A stretch of DNA of 19,033 nucleotides, from the NCBI GenBank assembly GCA_964425215.1, contig CAYRLW010000056.1, forward strand, positions 1 to 19,033, read 5' to 3'. Within the stretch, counting starts at the first letter, position 1; each line of letters opens with the position of its first letter. Below are positions 1 to 7,399 of the stretch, one piece after another. This DNA comes from CAYRLW01 sp964425215 (GTDB lineage: Bacteria > Spirochaetota > Spirochaetia > Treponematales > Breznakiellaceae). A program made the translations under genes and the position numbers. The notes beneath the pieces are model-generated. The model searched no databases. It saw only the letters and a program-made list of their open reading frames with translations, and was not told where the DNA came from.

Positions 1-18
1 GATGGGTCCCGCTGAACG

Positions 19-1593
19 TCAGAGAAAGCTTTCCCTAATCTTCGTGACACTATTGGCTGGTTCCGAGCCCTCCGAACCAATCCTGAAAAAGCCTATGATC
101 TCCCGCATCTGATCCGAGCGGGCGGAAAGCTCTTCTGCCATCGACGCCAGTTCCTCGGAGGCGGAAGCGTTCTGCTGGATCACCTGGTCGAACTGGAGGA
201 GGGCTTTATTGATCTGCTCCACCCCGGTTGTCTGTTCCCGGCCGGAGGCGCTTATCTCTTGAACAAGCTCTGCGGTTCGACGTATTTCCGGCACGATCTC
301 CTGAATCAGCCTTCCCGCTCGCTCGGCGGTTTCGACGCTATCCATGGCGATAGAAGTGATCTCTACCGCCGCCGCCTGGGACCGTTCCGCCAGTTTGCGG
401 ACCTCCGAAGCGACTACGGAGAACCCCCGTCCGCTTTCCCCCGCGCGAGCCGCCTCAATCGCGGCGTTCAGAGCCAGAAGATTCGTTTGCCGGGCAATTT
501 CCTCTATGATACGGATCCGTTCGGTGATCTGCCGCATGGCGTTAACCGTGTCGGTCACCGCCTGTCCCCCTTGAACCGCCAGATCCGCTGTCTTGAGGGC
601 TATTTTTTCCGTGGCCATAGCGTTGTCCGAAGTCTGACGGACCGTGGAAGCCATCTCTTCCATAGAGGAGGATACTTCCTCTCCCGTAGCGGCCTGTTCC
701 GAACTGCCTTGGCTCAACAACTGCGCTGAGGATGACAGTTCGCCACTGCCGGAGGATACATCATTGGATACGTGGGTGATGTCCGTGACCACCCTGGCAA
801 GCTTGTCCACCGTCGACGAGACGGACCGGAGCAGGGTATCCACCTCATCCGCCCCCCGGGTCTGGAGTAGGGACTGGTCCATGGCGAGCTGGCCCTCGGA
901 CAGGAGGTTGACCGCCACAGCGGCAGAGCGAACCCTCTTGATGAAGGAATTACTGAATACCATCGCTACCAGGATCGCGATCAGTAGCACCGCCAACATA
1001 ACGATTCCCATCTCGAAGAGGCTCCGCCCTTGCACCATCTGAATGCGCTTTACAGCCCCGTAGAATTCATCCCAGTAGGACCCAACACCGATGACCCAGT
1101 GCCGCGCCGGCACGTAACCAATGCGTACAACCTTTTCTCTGGGCGCAGGATCGCCGGGGTTAAGCCACGGGTAACGGGATTCACCCACTTCCCCCCTCTT
1201 TAAAGTTGAGGCCGTCTTGAGGATATCCTGGATAAAATAACGCCCCGAGGCATCCTTAGCGTCATAAATGTTCTCCCCATCCCGCTCGCCATCCTTGGAT
1301 ACCACATAGTTGCCCTTGGGGTCGAGAACGTACACGTATCCCGTCTTTCCGACCTTGATACCCATGATAGTCTTTTTAATGGAAGCTTCGGGCTCCGAGG
1401 TTTCGGCCAGGGCTATTACCCCAGCCAAAATATGGTCCAGGTCCGCGTAGGCTAACGCGGTACTTTCCTCCGTCGCGACGTCCCGCATGACGTTGGTTTC
1501 CCAATACACCAGGTAACCGACGACGGAAAGGGGTATAACCGTGAGGGCGCAACTGAAAACGAGCAGAGGCGTCCTTAAGGATTTGAACCGCAT
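19..1593 (-). CDS. Methyl-accepting chemotaxis protein with a single Cache sensor domain
   Basis: A 524-residue transmembrane chemoreceptor that should sense a small extracytoplasmic ligand and control the CheA/CheW kinase complex. TM1 lies at about residues 9-31. A periplasmic single Cache (sCache_2-like) domain spans about 45-190, with the typical GKTGYVYVLD strand at 82-91 and a W..GVGSYWDEF ending near 166-177. TM2 is at about 194-214 and a HAMP-like linker follows. The cytoplasmic coiled-coil signalling domain has the conserved hairpin tip at about 365-405 (ARQTNLLALNAAIEAARAGE, then GRGF.VVA.EVRKLAERS). The C terminus has no obvious CheR-docking pentapeptide. The ATG is preceded by GGAGG at 5-6 nt. 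The upstream region holds the palindrome cluster. The ligand cannot be told from sequence. Family assignment is very secure. Confidence 0.96.
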   Translation of the reverse strand: MRFKSLRTPLLVFSCALTVIPLSVVGYLVYWETNVMRDVATEESTALAYADLDHILAGVIALAETSEPEASIKKTIMGIKVGKTGYVYVLDPKGNYVVSKDGERDGENIYDAKDASGRYFIQDILKTASTLKRGEVGESRYPWLNPGDPAPREKVVRIGYVPARHWVIGVGSYWDEFYGAVKRIQMVQGRSLFEMGIVMLAVLLIAILVAMVFSNSFIKRVRSAAVAVNLLSEGQLAMDQSLLQTRGADEVDTLLRSVSSTVDKLARVVTDITHVSNDVSSGSGELSSSAQLLSQGSSEQAATGEEVSSSMEEMASTVRQTSDNAMATEKIALKTADLAVQGGQAVTDTVNAMRQITERIRIIEEIARQTNLLALNAAIEAARAGESGRGFSVVASEVRKLAERSQAAAVEITSIAMDSVETAERAGRLIQEIVPEIRRTAELVQEISASGREQTTGVEQINKALLQFDQVIQQNASASEELASMAEELSARSDQMREIIGFFRIGSEGSEPANSVTKIRESFL

Positions 1594-1645
1594 ACGACCT
1601 CCTTGCGCACCGGAAGGGTTCCGTACAAAAAAAGTATACTATACC

Positions 1646-1684
1646 GAGGTTTTTTCAAAAGTCTGTTACTTTTGAAAAAACCTC
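1646..1684. repeat. Perfect inverted repeat A (16-bp arms, 7-nt loop)
   Basis: Left arm 1646-1661 (GAGGTTTTTTCAAAAG) and right arm 1669-1684 are exact reverse complements around a 7-base loop. The arm shares most bases with an arm of inverted repeat C (GAGGctcTTTCAAAActc on the other strand), so the two look like diverged copies of one palindromic element. It could act as a transcript-end hairpin for either strand, but neither side has a clean U-tract. Confidence 0.85.
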
Positions 1685-1685
1685 T

Positions 1686-1747
1686 TGCAGTATTTTTGCA
1701 ATTTAAATATAAATATTTATATTATAAAGAATAGCAAAAATACTGCA
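1686..1747. repeat. Perfect inverted repeat B (14-bp arms) enclosing an 18-bp AT palindrome
   Basis: The arms at 1686-1699 (TGCAGTATTTTTGC) and 1734-1747 are exact reverse complements. Between them, 1706-1723 is itself a perfect 18-bp palindrome made only of A and T. The element abuts repeat A with one base between. It could extrude as a cruciform or fold as a long RNA hairpin. Its function is unknown. Confidence 0.8.
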
Positions 1748-1762
1748 TATACATCTAAGGTA

Positions 1763-1795
1763 GCTCTTTCAAAACTCCCTGAGTTTTGAAAGAGC
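1763..1795. repeat. Perfect inverted repeat C (15-bp arms, 3-nt loop)
   Basis: The arms at 1763-1777 (GCTCTTTCAAAACTC) and 1781-1795 are exact reverse complements with a 3-base loop. The stem can extend outwards by pairing 1759-1762 with 1799-1802 past a small bulge. Its core TTTCAAAA is shared with repeat A. It lies downstream of the Ehr-type operon in the transcribed direction and may also help to end or stabilise that transcript. Confidence 0.85.
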
Positions 1796-2009
1796 CTCTA
1801 CCATAAAACACTTATCAAATTTTATTTCTTGGAGATAATGGCGTAGATGACGCACGGATTCTTGTAACGCTTTAGTCATCCCCCTAAAAAGCATGTTCCC
1901 GGTCCTTGTACTCCTGCCAGAAATACATCCCCGGTTCCGAGTAGTATCCCATCCGAGGGTTCGGCGCCGGCTTACTTTACGGCAAACTCTACCGGGGAAT
2001 GGTCATAAA

Positions 2010-2029
2010 GCCTGTGTAATACCACAGGC
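2010..2029 (-). terminator. Possible intrinsic terminator after the Ehr-type operon
   Basis: A perfect 7-bp stem (2010-2016 with 2023-2029, GCCTGTG/CACAGGC) with a 6-nt loop lies about 40 nt after the stop codon of the last operon gene. In the minus-strand transcript it is followed by UUUAUG, a short, weak U-run. It is plausible as a terminator but not strong. Confidence 0.45.
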
Positions 2030-2070
2030 CCGTGAAATTCCAAAACGAGGATAGGGGAACCGCTTTGGCC

Positions 2071-2865
2071 CTATCGTGTCGGCTCTATCCCGGACCTCCG
2101 GTCATCCTCGATTTTACCCAGGAGCCGTAAAAGTCCATCGAGAATGGTCAACGGATGGGGAGGACAGCCGGGAATATACAGATCCACGGGAAAAATGCGA
2201 TCCAGAGCGCCGACAACCTCTTCGTGACCGGCGTAGGGCCCCCCGGCGATGGCGCAGGAGCCGACGGCGATGACTATTTTAGGAGCCGGAACCGCGTCGT
2301 AGGTTTTCCGCAGGGCCAATTCCATATTTTTACTTACCGGTCCGGTAACCAAAATCCCATCCGCGTGCCGGGGAGAGGCCACGTAGTTGATGCCGAAGCG
2401 GCCCAGGTCCCAGCCAATGGTGGTCAGAACGTTTACATCCGCCTCGCAGGCGTTGCACCCCCCGGCACTTACGACCCGTAGTTTGAGGGAACGGCCAAAG
2501 AGCCGTTTCATTTTTTTATCCAACGCCTGTGCCAACTTCAGTTCCTTTTGCTGGTCCTTCAGGGTCAGGTTTGCCCGTTGGCGAACCGCAAGCCGGTAAT
2601 CCTGGGTAAAGGTAATCCCCTGGGAAGGGCAGACGTCGACACACTGGGCACAGAACAGACAGGCCCCCAGGTCGATACGCCGGTGAACCGGATCGATGGC
2701 GTCCACGGGACAGACGGAAGCGCAGGCGTGACAATCGGAGGGACAGCGGTCCCACTCGATCTGGGGAAGTCCCCGGAGCCGATCCGGAAGGGATGGCGGC
2801 TTTCCCCGGGGAAAGCTGATGGTCCGGTACCCTTGTTTTAATCGGCAAGCTATCTCTTTGTACAT
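2071..2865 (-). CDS. Ferredoxin-domain/NuoB-family small subunit fusion (HyfH-HyfI-like) of an Ehr-type membrane complex
   Basis: A 264-residue peripheral electron-transfer subunit. The N-terminal part (about 38-85) is a two-cluster 4Fe-4S ferredoxin domain: C41-x3-C45-x2-C48-x3-C52-P and C69-x2-C72-x2-C75-x3-C79-P. After a charged helical linker (about 92-125) comes a NuoB/HycG-type small subunit with the four ligands of the proximal 4Fe-4S cluster intact: C137 and C140 (GGCNACE), C204 (GSCAIAGG) and C234 (PGCPP). In hydrogenase-4 and formate hydrogenlyase these two units are separate proteins (HyfH/HycF and HyfI/HycG); here they are one chain. It is the last gene of the operon, 20 bp after the large subunit, with AAGGAA before its ATG. 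It should pass electrons between a soluble donor or acceptor and the altered large-subunit site. Confidence 0.9.
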   Translation of the reverse strand: MYKEIACRLKQGYRTISFPRGKPPSLPDRLRGLPQIEWDRCPSDCHACASVCPVDAIDPVHRRIDLGACLFCAQCVDVCPSQGITFTQDYRLAVRQRANLTLKDQQKELKLAQALDKKMKRLFGRSLKLRVVSAGGCNACEADVNVLTTIGWDLGRFGINYVASPRHADGILVTGPVSKNMELALRKTYDAVPAPKIVIAVGSCAIAGGPYAGHEEVVGALDRIFPVDLYIPGCPPHPLTILDGLLRLLGKIEDDRRSGIEPTR

Positions 2866-2885
2866 GATACGGTTCCTTATTTTCC

Positions 2886-4397
2886 CTACAGATCGTGGCC
2901 GCAGTAGGAAAGGTTAAAACTCTTATTACACAGCGGAAAATCAGAAATTTCCTGGTTCCGTAAAACCATGGCCAGGGCGGTCCAATTGTGGAACGAAGGG
3001 TCCACTATTTTATACCGTTTAAACCGGCCATCCTCTCCCGTAATACCCACGTGGCAAATTTCACCCCGCCAGCCCTCGTTCAAGGAAACGGCCAGGCTAT
3101 CCGCCTCCAGGGGTCCTAATTCGGTGATAACTTCTCCGGCGGGTAAATTTTCTATTTGGTCTCGAATAAAAGCAAAGGATTGCTGGATCTCCAGCCACCG
3201 GACGTAGGCCCGGGCAAAGACATCCCCCGAATCGTAGGTAGATACGGGTATTTGGGCAAACCGGAAAACCCCGGAAGGCTGGGTGTACCGGATGTCCCGG
3301 CTCAAGCCGGTGGCCCGAGCCGCAGGTCCCACGATCCCCAATTCTATGGCCTGGTCCTTGGTCAGCGGCCCCGTATCCTCGAACCGGGCCATCACCGATT
3401 GGTTATCCCAAAGAAGGTTGATAGCATCCCGGGCGTGGGCTTCATTGACCGTAAGCCGCCGCAGGAGTTCCTCTCGCCTCGCTTCTTCCACGTCAAAACC
3501 GACCCCGCCGGGGCGGATAAAACCGCGTCCAAAGCGACTGCCGCAGAGGAGGGCCGTCATATTCAGAATCTCGCCCCGGATACGGCCGCAAAAGCTGGCG
3601 GTGGGCAAAAATCCCACGTCCCCCGAAAGGGCCCCCAGGTCGCCGATATGGTTGGCTATCCGTTCCAGCTCCAGGGCAATCCCCCGCAGGGCCTGGGACC
3701 GGGGGGGCTTTTGGGTCCGGCTTAGGGCTTCTACCACCTGGGTGTAACTGATCGTGTGCCCAACCGTGGTATCCCCGGCGAGGGTCTCCATATAATGTAA
3801 GGTCCGCTTCGTGGGCCCCCCAAGGAGCGCCCGTTCTACCCCCCGATGCTGAAACCCGAGGGCTATTTCCAAATGGTATACCTCTTCCCCGTAACATTGG
3901 AACCGGAAATGTCCCGGTTCGATGACCCCGGCGTGGACGGGCCCCACAGCCACTTCGTGGATCTGTTCTCCCTCCACCCTATAAAAATCACCCACCGCCG
4001 GCAGAATAGGTTCGCCGGAAGAACGATTCCAGGCGTCCCGTCCCGTCCACGACGGGGTGTACCGGAGGGGTTTAAACCAGGGGTGACCCAGGGCTGTAAG
4101 GCCCCATTGTTCGGCCAATTCCCGTTCAAAAAGATGTACCTGGGGACAGAGGGGCGTCATCGAGGGAAAGGAGGAACCTTCGATGGTGGATCGGCAGACG
4201 AGGAGCCTATTACGGTCATCGTCCGCTAGAACAGCAAAGACCGCTACTCGGTCTTCCTTATCCGAAGGAAGACCAAAAAGGGCGCTGACCCTTTTACCTT
4301 CGCCGGTTTTTTCTACGATGGTTTTCGAAAATTCCTCGAAAGAATATTCGGGAATGGAATCAAGGGGTACGGATCGGCCGTTGATTACTTCTTTCAT
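2886..4397 (-). CDS. HyfG/HycE-like large subunit lacking the NiFe-binding cysteines (NuoC-NuoD fusion, Ehr type)
   Basis: 503 residues. The N-terminal NuoC-like (30-kDa) domain includes ERELAEQWGL...GHP..KPLRY at about 91-113. The NuoD/HycE-like domain begins near 136 (VGPVHAGVIEPGHFRF at 151-166). True group 4 [NiFe] hydrogenases hold the metal with an N-terminal RxCGxC and a C-terminal DPCxxC. Here the first site reads ETLAGDTTVGH (204-214), with A207 and T210 where the cysteines belong. The C terminus reads NKSFNLSYCGHDL (491-503), with S497 and G500 at the ligand positions. C490 and C499 are nearby but not in a CxxC. So the fold is retained and the NiFe site is lost, as in the energy-converting-hydrogenase-related (Ehr) family. 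The ATG overlaps the previous stop (ATGA). Expect most pipelines to label it a hydrogenase large subunit or NADH dehydrogenase. Confidence 0.9.
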   Translation of the reverse strand: MKEVINGRSVPLDSIPEYSFEEFSKTIVEKTGEGKRVSALFGLPSDKEDRVAVFAVLADDDRNRLLVCRSTIEGSSFPSMTPLCPQVHLFERELAEQWGLTALGHPWFKPLRYTPSWTGRDAWNRSSGEPILPAVGDFYRVEGEQIHEVAVGPVHAGVIEPGHFRFQCYGEEVYHLEIALGFQHRGVERALLGGPTKRTLHYMETLAGDTTVGHTISYTQVVEALSRTQKPPRSQALRGIALELERIANHIGDLGALSGDVGFLPTASFCGRIRGEILNMTALLCGSRFGRGFIRPGGVGFDVEEARREELLRRLTVNEAHARDAINLLWDNQSVMARFEDTGPLTKDQAIELGIVGPAARATGLSRDIRYTQPSGVFRFAQIPVSTYDSGDVFARAYVRWLEIQQSFAFIRDQIENLPAGEVITELGPLEADSLAVSLNEGWRGEICHVGITGEDGRFKRYKIVDPSFHNWTALAMVLRNQEISDFPLCNKSFNLSYCGHDL

Positions 4398-5827
4398 AGC
4401 GGATTTCCTAAAAATTTAAGCGCTTCTTGTAACATATCCGACAAAAAGGGTGGTATATACAAACCTAGCAACAGGACGAGGCCCATAAAAGCCACAATGG
4501 GGAACACGGTAGAAAACCGATCCCGGTAGTCGGAACGGGATACTTCCAGAGGAACTGTCCCTTGAATAACCTTTAAAACCGTAATCCCCATTCCGATAAA
4601 AACGACCAGGAGGAATAATAAAAATAGGCCTCCGCTCCAGAAATGGCCCTGGCTAAAGGCGCCGTTAAGGATCGAAAATTCGCTGACAAAGGGTCCAAAG
4701 GGGGGCGAACCGGTGATGGCCAAAAAGCCCGCTAAAAACAGGGATGACGATACGGGAAGCCGACGAAAGGCCCCCTGCACCGAATCGGTACTCTTATCCT
4801 TATACGCCCGGTGAATATTCCCGGCGGAAAGGAACAGGACCCCCTTGGTAAAGGCGTTGGTCATCACGTGGAGCAGGGCGCCCCACAGCGCAAGGCCCCC
4901 AATTCCCACACCCAGGGCGAGGATCCCCATGTGTTCCACGCTGGAGTAGGCTAACATCCGTTTAAAGTCCCGTTGGTTAATCATAAAGACCCCAGCGGTG
5001 GCCATGGATAGGAGTCCCATAAAAATCAACAATCGGCTAGCGAAGGCCCCTTGCCCTGCGGCGTTGACGATTTGGTAGATCCGCATAAGGGCTAAAAAAG
5101 CCCCGCTCGTAACACCCCCCGCGAATAGGGCCCCCACCACCCCCGGGGCTTCGCCGTACGCGTCGGGTTTCCACGTGTGCATGGGAGCTAGACCCATTTT
5201 GGTTCCGTACCCTACCAGCAGTAAAATAAAGGCACTTTTAAGCCAAAGAGGGGACATCCGAGGAGCGGCGATCAAGAGACTGGTCAGGTCCAACGTCGTA
5301 CCCTCGCCCCCCTGGGATACCGAATAGGCCAGAAAAAAAGTACCCAGAAGGGCTAGCGCTATACCCACGGAACCGATCAACAAATACTTCCACGTGGCCT
5401 CTATACTCCGGGGGGTTCGGTTAAAATAAATGAGCGGAGCGGTAACCAGGGTCGTACCCTCTATGGCCACCCACATAAGGCCCAAATGGTGAGACCAAAT
5501 CGCCAGGCTTAAAAGGCTTATAAAGGCGAGGAAACTGATGGTAAAAACTCGATTATTCCGCTCCATTCTTTGGCGCAAATAACCCACCGCGTAAAACGAC
5601 GAGAACAGGTACAGAACCGTTACCGCTAAAAGAATCAATGCACCCAGGGGATCAAGTATTAACGATGCGTTATAAGTTCGCTCGTTGGGATTCAGAAGTA
5701 TCCAGACCGTCAGGGTCGAATGGACCAGGGCCGCAACAGGAAGGAGCAGGGGACGCAGGCGATTGGAAGGCAAAACTAGTGCGAAGCCCGCCATAAGCAG
5801 AGGGAAAAGAATAAGCGGTAAAGCCAT
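4394..5827 (-). CDS. HyfF-like antiporter-type membrane subunit (NuoN/MrpD family)
   Basis: A 477-residue integral membrane protein of about 14 hydrophobic helices, from the proton-translocating NuoL/M/N-MrpA/D family. Visible ion-path residues are E123 in the TM5-type motif (MWVAIEGTTL), K210 in GYGTKMGLAPMHTW, H217, then DFKRMLAYSSVEHMG at 287-301, H320 and K328 (TNAFTKGVLF). It is shorter than the two HyfB-like paralogues of the same operon and lacks their C-terminal extension. The start ATG has AAGGAG just upstream, inside the end of the HyfE-like gene, with a 3-bp gap. It is expected to be one of three ion-translocating subunits of the complex. Confidence 0.92.
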   Translation of the reverse strand: MALPLILFPLLMAGFALVLPSNRLRPLLLPVAALVHSTLTVWILLNPNERTYNASLILDPLGALILLAVTVLYLFSSFYAVGYLRQRMERNNRVFTISFLAFISLLSLAIWSHHLGLMWVAIEGTTLVTAPLIYFNRTPRSIEATWKYLLIGSVGIALALLGTFFLAYSVSQGGEGTTLDLTSLLIAAPRMSPLWLKSAFILLLVGYGTKMGLAPMHTWKPDAYGEAPGVVGALFAGGVTSGAFLALMRIYQIVNAAGQGAFASRLLIFMGLLSMATAGVFMINQRDFKRMLAYSSVEHMGILALGVGIGGLALWGALLHVMTNAFTKGVLFLSAGNIHRAYKDKSTDSVQGAFRRLPVSSSLFLAGFLAITGSPPFGPFVSEFSILNGAFSQGHFWSGGLFLLFLLVVFIGMGITVLKVIQGTVPLEVSRSDYRDRFSTVFPIVAFMGLVLLLGLYIPPFLSDMLQEALKFLGNPL

Positions 5828-5830
5828 ACC

Positions 5831-6472
5831 CTACTCCTTAAGTGAAGAAAGTTTTCGGGTATCCAGAGAGGAGAACGCCCGGTTTATATGATTGGTAATA
5901 ATCGATACGATAAAGACGCTGACGAACAGGTCTAACAGCATCCCCATCTCTACCACCAAGGGGATGGCTTCAACTAAGAGAAGACTGAAAATATAGATCC
6001 CGTTTTCTAACAACAGGTAGCCCAGGACCTGAGAAAGGGCCTTAAATCGGGTGGTCAGAAGGATAAAACCCGCAAAAACCGTGGATATGGACGTGGGAAT
6101 AATCAGGGACATGCCACCCCGAAGCTGAGGATTCCCGTGAGCGAAGGCCAGGAAGGTCAAACCCGTAGCCAGGGCTCCCAAAATGGTGGACGGCAGAAGA
6201 CCCAAAAGGGGTTCCACTTCCCGTTTAATCCGCACATCCCGAAGGGCCTTGGTCATCATAATGGGAATAATAATCCCCTTTAGCGAGATGGCCGCCACCG
6301 AGGAAATAAGCTCTGGAATGTTAATTTCCCGGTGAATCAATAGGGGCAACAACCCTAACAGAATCCCCTGGGCGGCTACTATTTTTATGATTGATAGGAT
6401 ACGGCCGTTCCCCAGGGCAAAGAGATTTAGGGTTAGAATTAAAACAAAAATCGCGTTCAGCAGGTCGTTCAT
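5831..6472 (-). CDS. HyfE-like membrane subunit (NuoK-containing)
   Basis: A 213-residue, very hydrophobic protein with about six to seven transmembrane segments. By size, hydropathy and place between HyfC-like and HyfF-like genes it matches hydrogenase-4 membrane component E, whose second half is NuoK/MrpC-like. The charged stretch MMTKALRDVRIKREVEPLLG near residue 75 and the C-terminal amphipathic tail are visible. It starts 3 bp after the stop of the HyfC-like gene, with GAGG in the overlapping Shine-Dalgarno. It should lie between the membrane anchor and the antiporter-like subunits and couple them. Confidence 0.87.
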   Translation of the reverse strand: MNDLLNAIFVLILTLNLFALGNGRILSIIKIVAAQGILLGLLPLLIHREINIPELISSVAAISLKGIIIPIMMTKALRDVRIKREVEPLLGLLPSTILGALATGLTFLAFAHGNPQLRGGMSLIIPTSISTVFAGFILLTTRFKALSQVLGYLLLENGIYIFSLLLVEAIPLVVEMGMLLDLFVSVFIVSIITNHINRAFSSLDTRKLSSLKE

Positions 6473-6475
6473 GGC

Positions 6476-7399
6476 TTACCTCACCAACATTACAAAGGCG
6501 GAACCGCAGAGCAGTATGGCCGCTATCAACAAAGCGGGAACCCGGGGCAGGCGGAGCCGGGCCATCATGGATTCCAAAAACCCTACGATTACCGATAGAA
6601 CTATTAAACCAAGAATCCACAGAAGCCCGCCCATCCACAGGGAAAACGAATGGACCGGTAAAATTAAATTGAGGACCAAAGAGGAAAGCACAAAGAGTTT
6701 TATAGATGAACCATACTCTATGAGTCCAAACAAGGGGCCGCTATGATCCAGGACCATCACTTCGTGGATCATGGTAAGCTCCAGATGGGTAGTAGGGTCA
6801 TCGATGGGGATACGGCTGTTTTCGGCTAAAAGAACAATAAACAGTCCTAGAACCACCATCACAATGGGGGCCATACTGCCTATTCCAAAGAGGGGATTCA
6901 CGCCCATAGAAAGCATACCGCTTAAGGATAGGGATGATGATAATCGAACCAACACGAGAAAGGCAAAAAACATCGCCGGTTCAGTGAGAACCGCGAAGGT
7001 AAGTTCCCGGCTGGACCCCATGCCCTCGAAAGCGGACCCCGTATCCAGGGCCGAGGCGGTGGTAAAGAACCGGGAAAGGCCAAAAAGATACGCGAAGAGG
7101 ATAAAATCCCCGGTAAACGAGAGTACCGAGGGGACTCGCCCTAAAGGAATAAAGAGGCCCGCCACGAGGGGAACCACCAAACTAAGAAGGGGCCCTCCGT
7201 AGAACACCCACGAGGTGGTCGTACTGATCACCATCCCCTTTTGAAGCAATTTTCCAATGTCGTAATAGGGCTGGAGCAGGGGGGCGCCCTTCCGTCCCGC
7301 AAAAAAAGCCTTGGTTTTATTGATGAAACCGAGCAACAACGGGGGAATCACTATCAATAAAACCACGTGTAACACTATTGGAACTAAAAAGGAAATCAT
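6476..7399 (-). CDS. HyfC/HycD-like membrane anchor subunit (NuoH family)
   Basis: A 307-residue multi-helix protein of the NuoH family that docks the peripheral arm onto the membrane arm. Family motifs are complete: KAFFAGRKGAPLLQPYYD at about 30-47, GSAFEGMGSSRE at 121-132, and the acidic loop AENSRIPIDDPTTHLELTMI from 192, followed by HEVMVLDHSGP. These acidic residues belong to the path joining the redox module to the ion channels in complex I-type machines. Its ATG overlaps the upstream TGA (ATGA), indicating translational coupling with the second HyfB-like gene. Confidence 0.95.
   Translation of the reverse strand: MISFLVPIVLHVVLLIVIPPLLLGFINKTKAFFAGRKGAPLLQPYYDIGKLLQKGMVISTTTSWVFYGGPLLSLVVPLVAGLFIPLGRVPSVLSFTGDFILFAYLFGLSRFFTTASALDTGSAFEGMGSSRELTFAVLTEPAMFFAFLVLVRLSSSLSLSGMLSMGVNPLFGIGSMAPIVMVVLGLFIVLLAENSRIPIDDPTTHLELTMIHEVMVLDHSGPLFGLIEYGSSIKLFVLSSLVLNLILPVHSFSLWMGGLLWILGLIVLSVIVGFLESMMARLRLPRVPALLIAAILLCGSAFVMLVR

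Larger units (their letters stand above)
1594..2070. other. Intergenic region with a palindrome cluster and no convincing gene
   Basis: This 477-bp gap lies between the 3' end of the Ehr-type operon and the start of the chemoreceptor gene. Positions 1646-1802 hold three consecutive inverted repeats, and a short hairpin sits at 2010-2029. On the minus strand a -10-like TATACT/TATAGT pair lies near 1635-1645, about 40 nt before the chemoreceptor ATG, but I see no good -35. Positions 1803-2009 hold no RNA gene I recognise. A minus-strand frame is open for a few dozen codons (ATG at 1894 or 1879, stop at 1769-1771), and another short frame ends at 1884-1886. Both are too short to support as genes. 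Confidence 0.6.

Noticed and set aside
1646..1802. CRISPR array or insertion-sequence ends
   Set aside because: The three palindromes are not evenly spaced direct repeats, there is no transposase in the window, and I see no target-site duplication.
3156..3725. 189-residue plus-strand open frame opposite the large subunit gene
   Set aside because: It is low-complexity, Pro/Gly/Arg-rich shadow translation of a conserved gene on the other strand.
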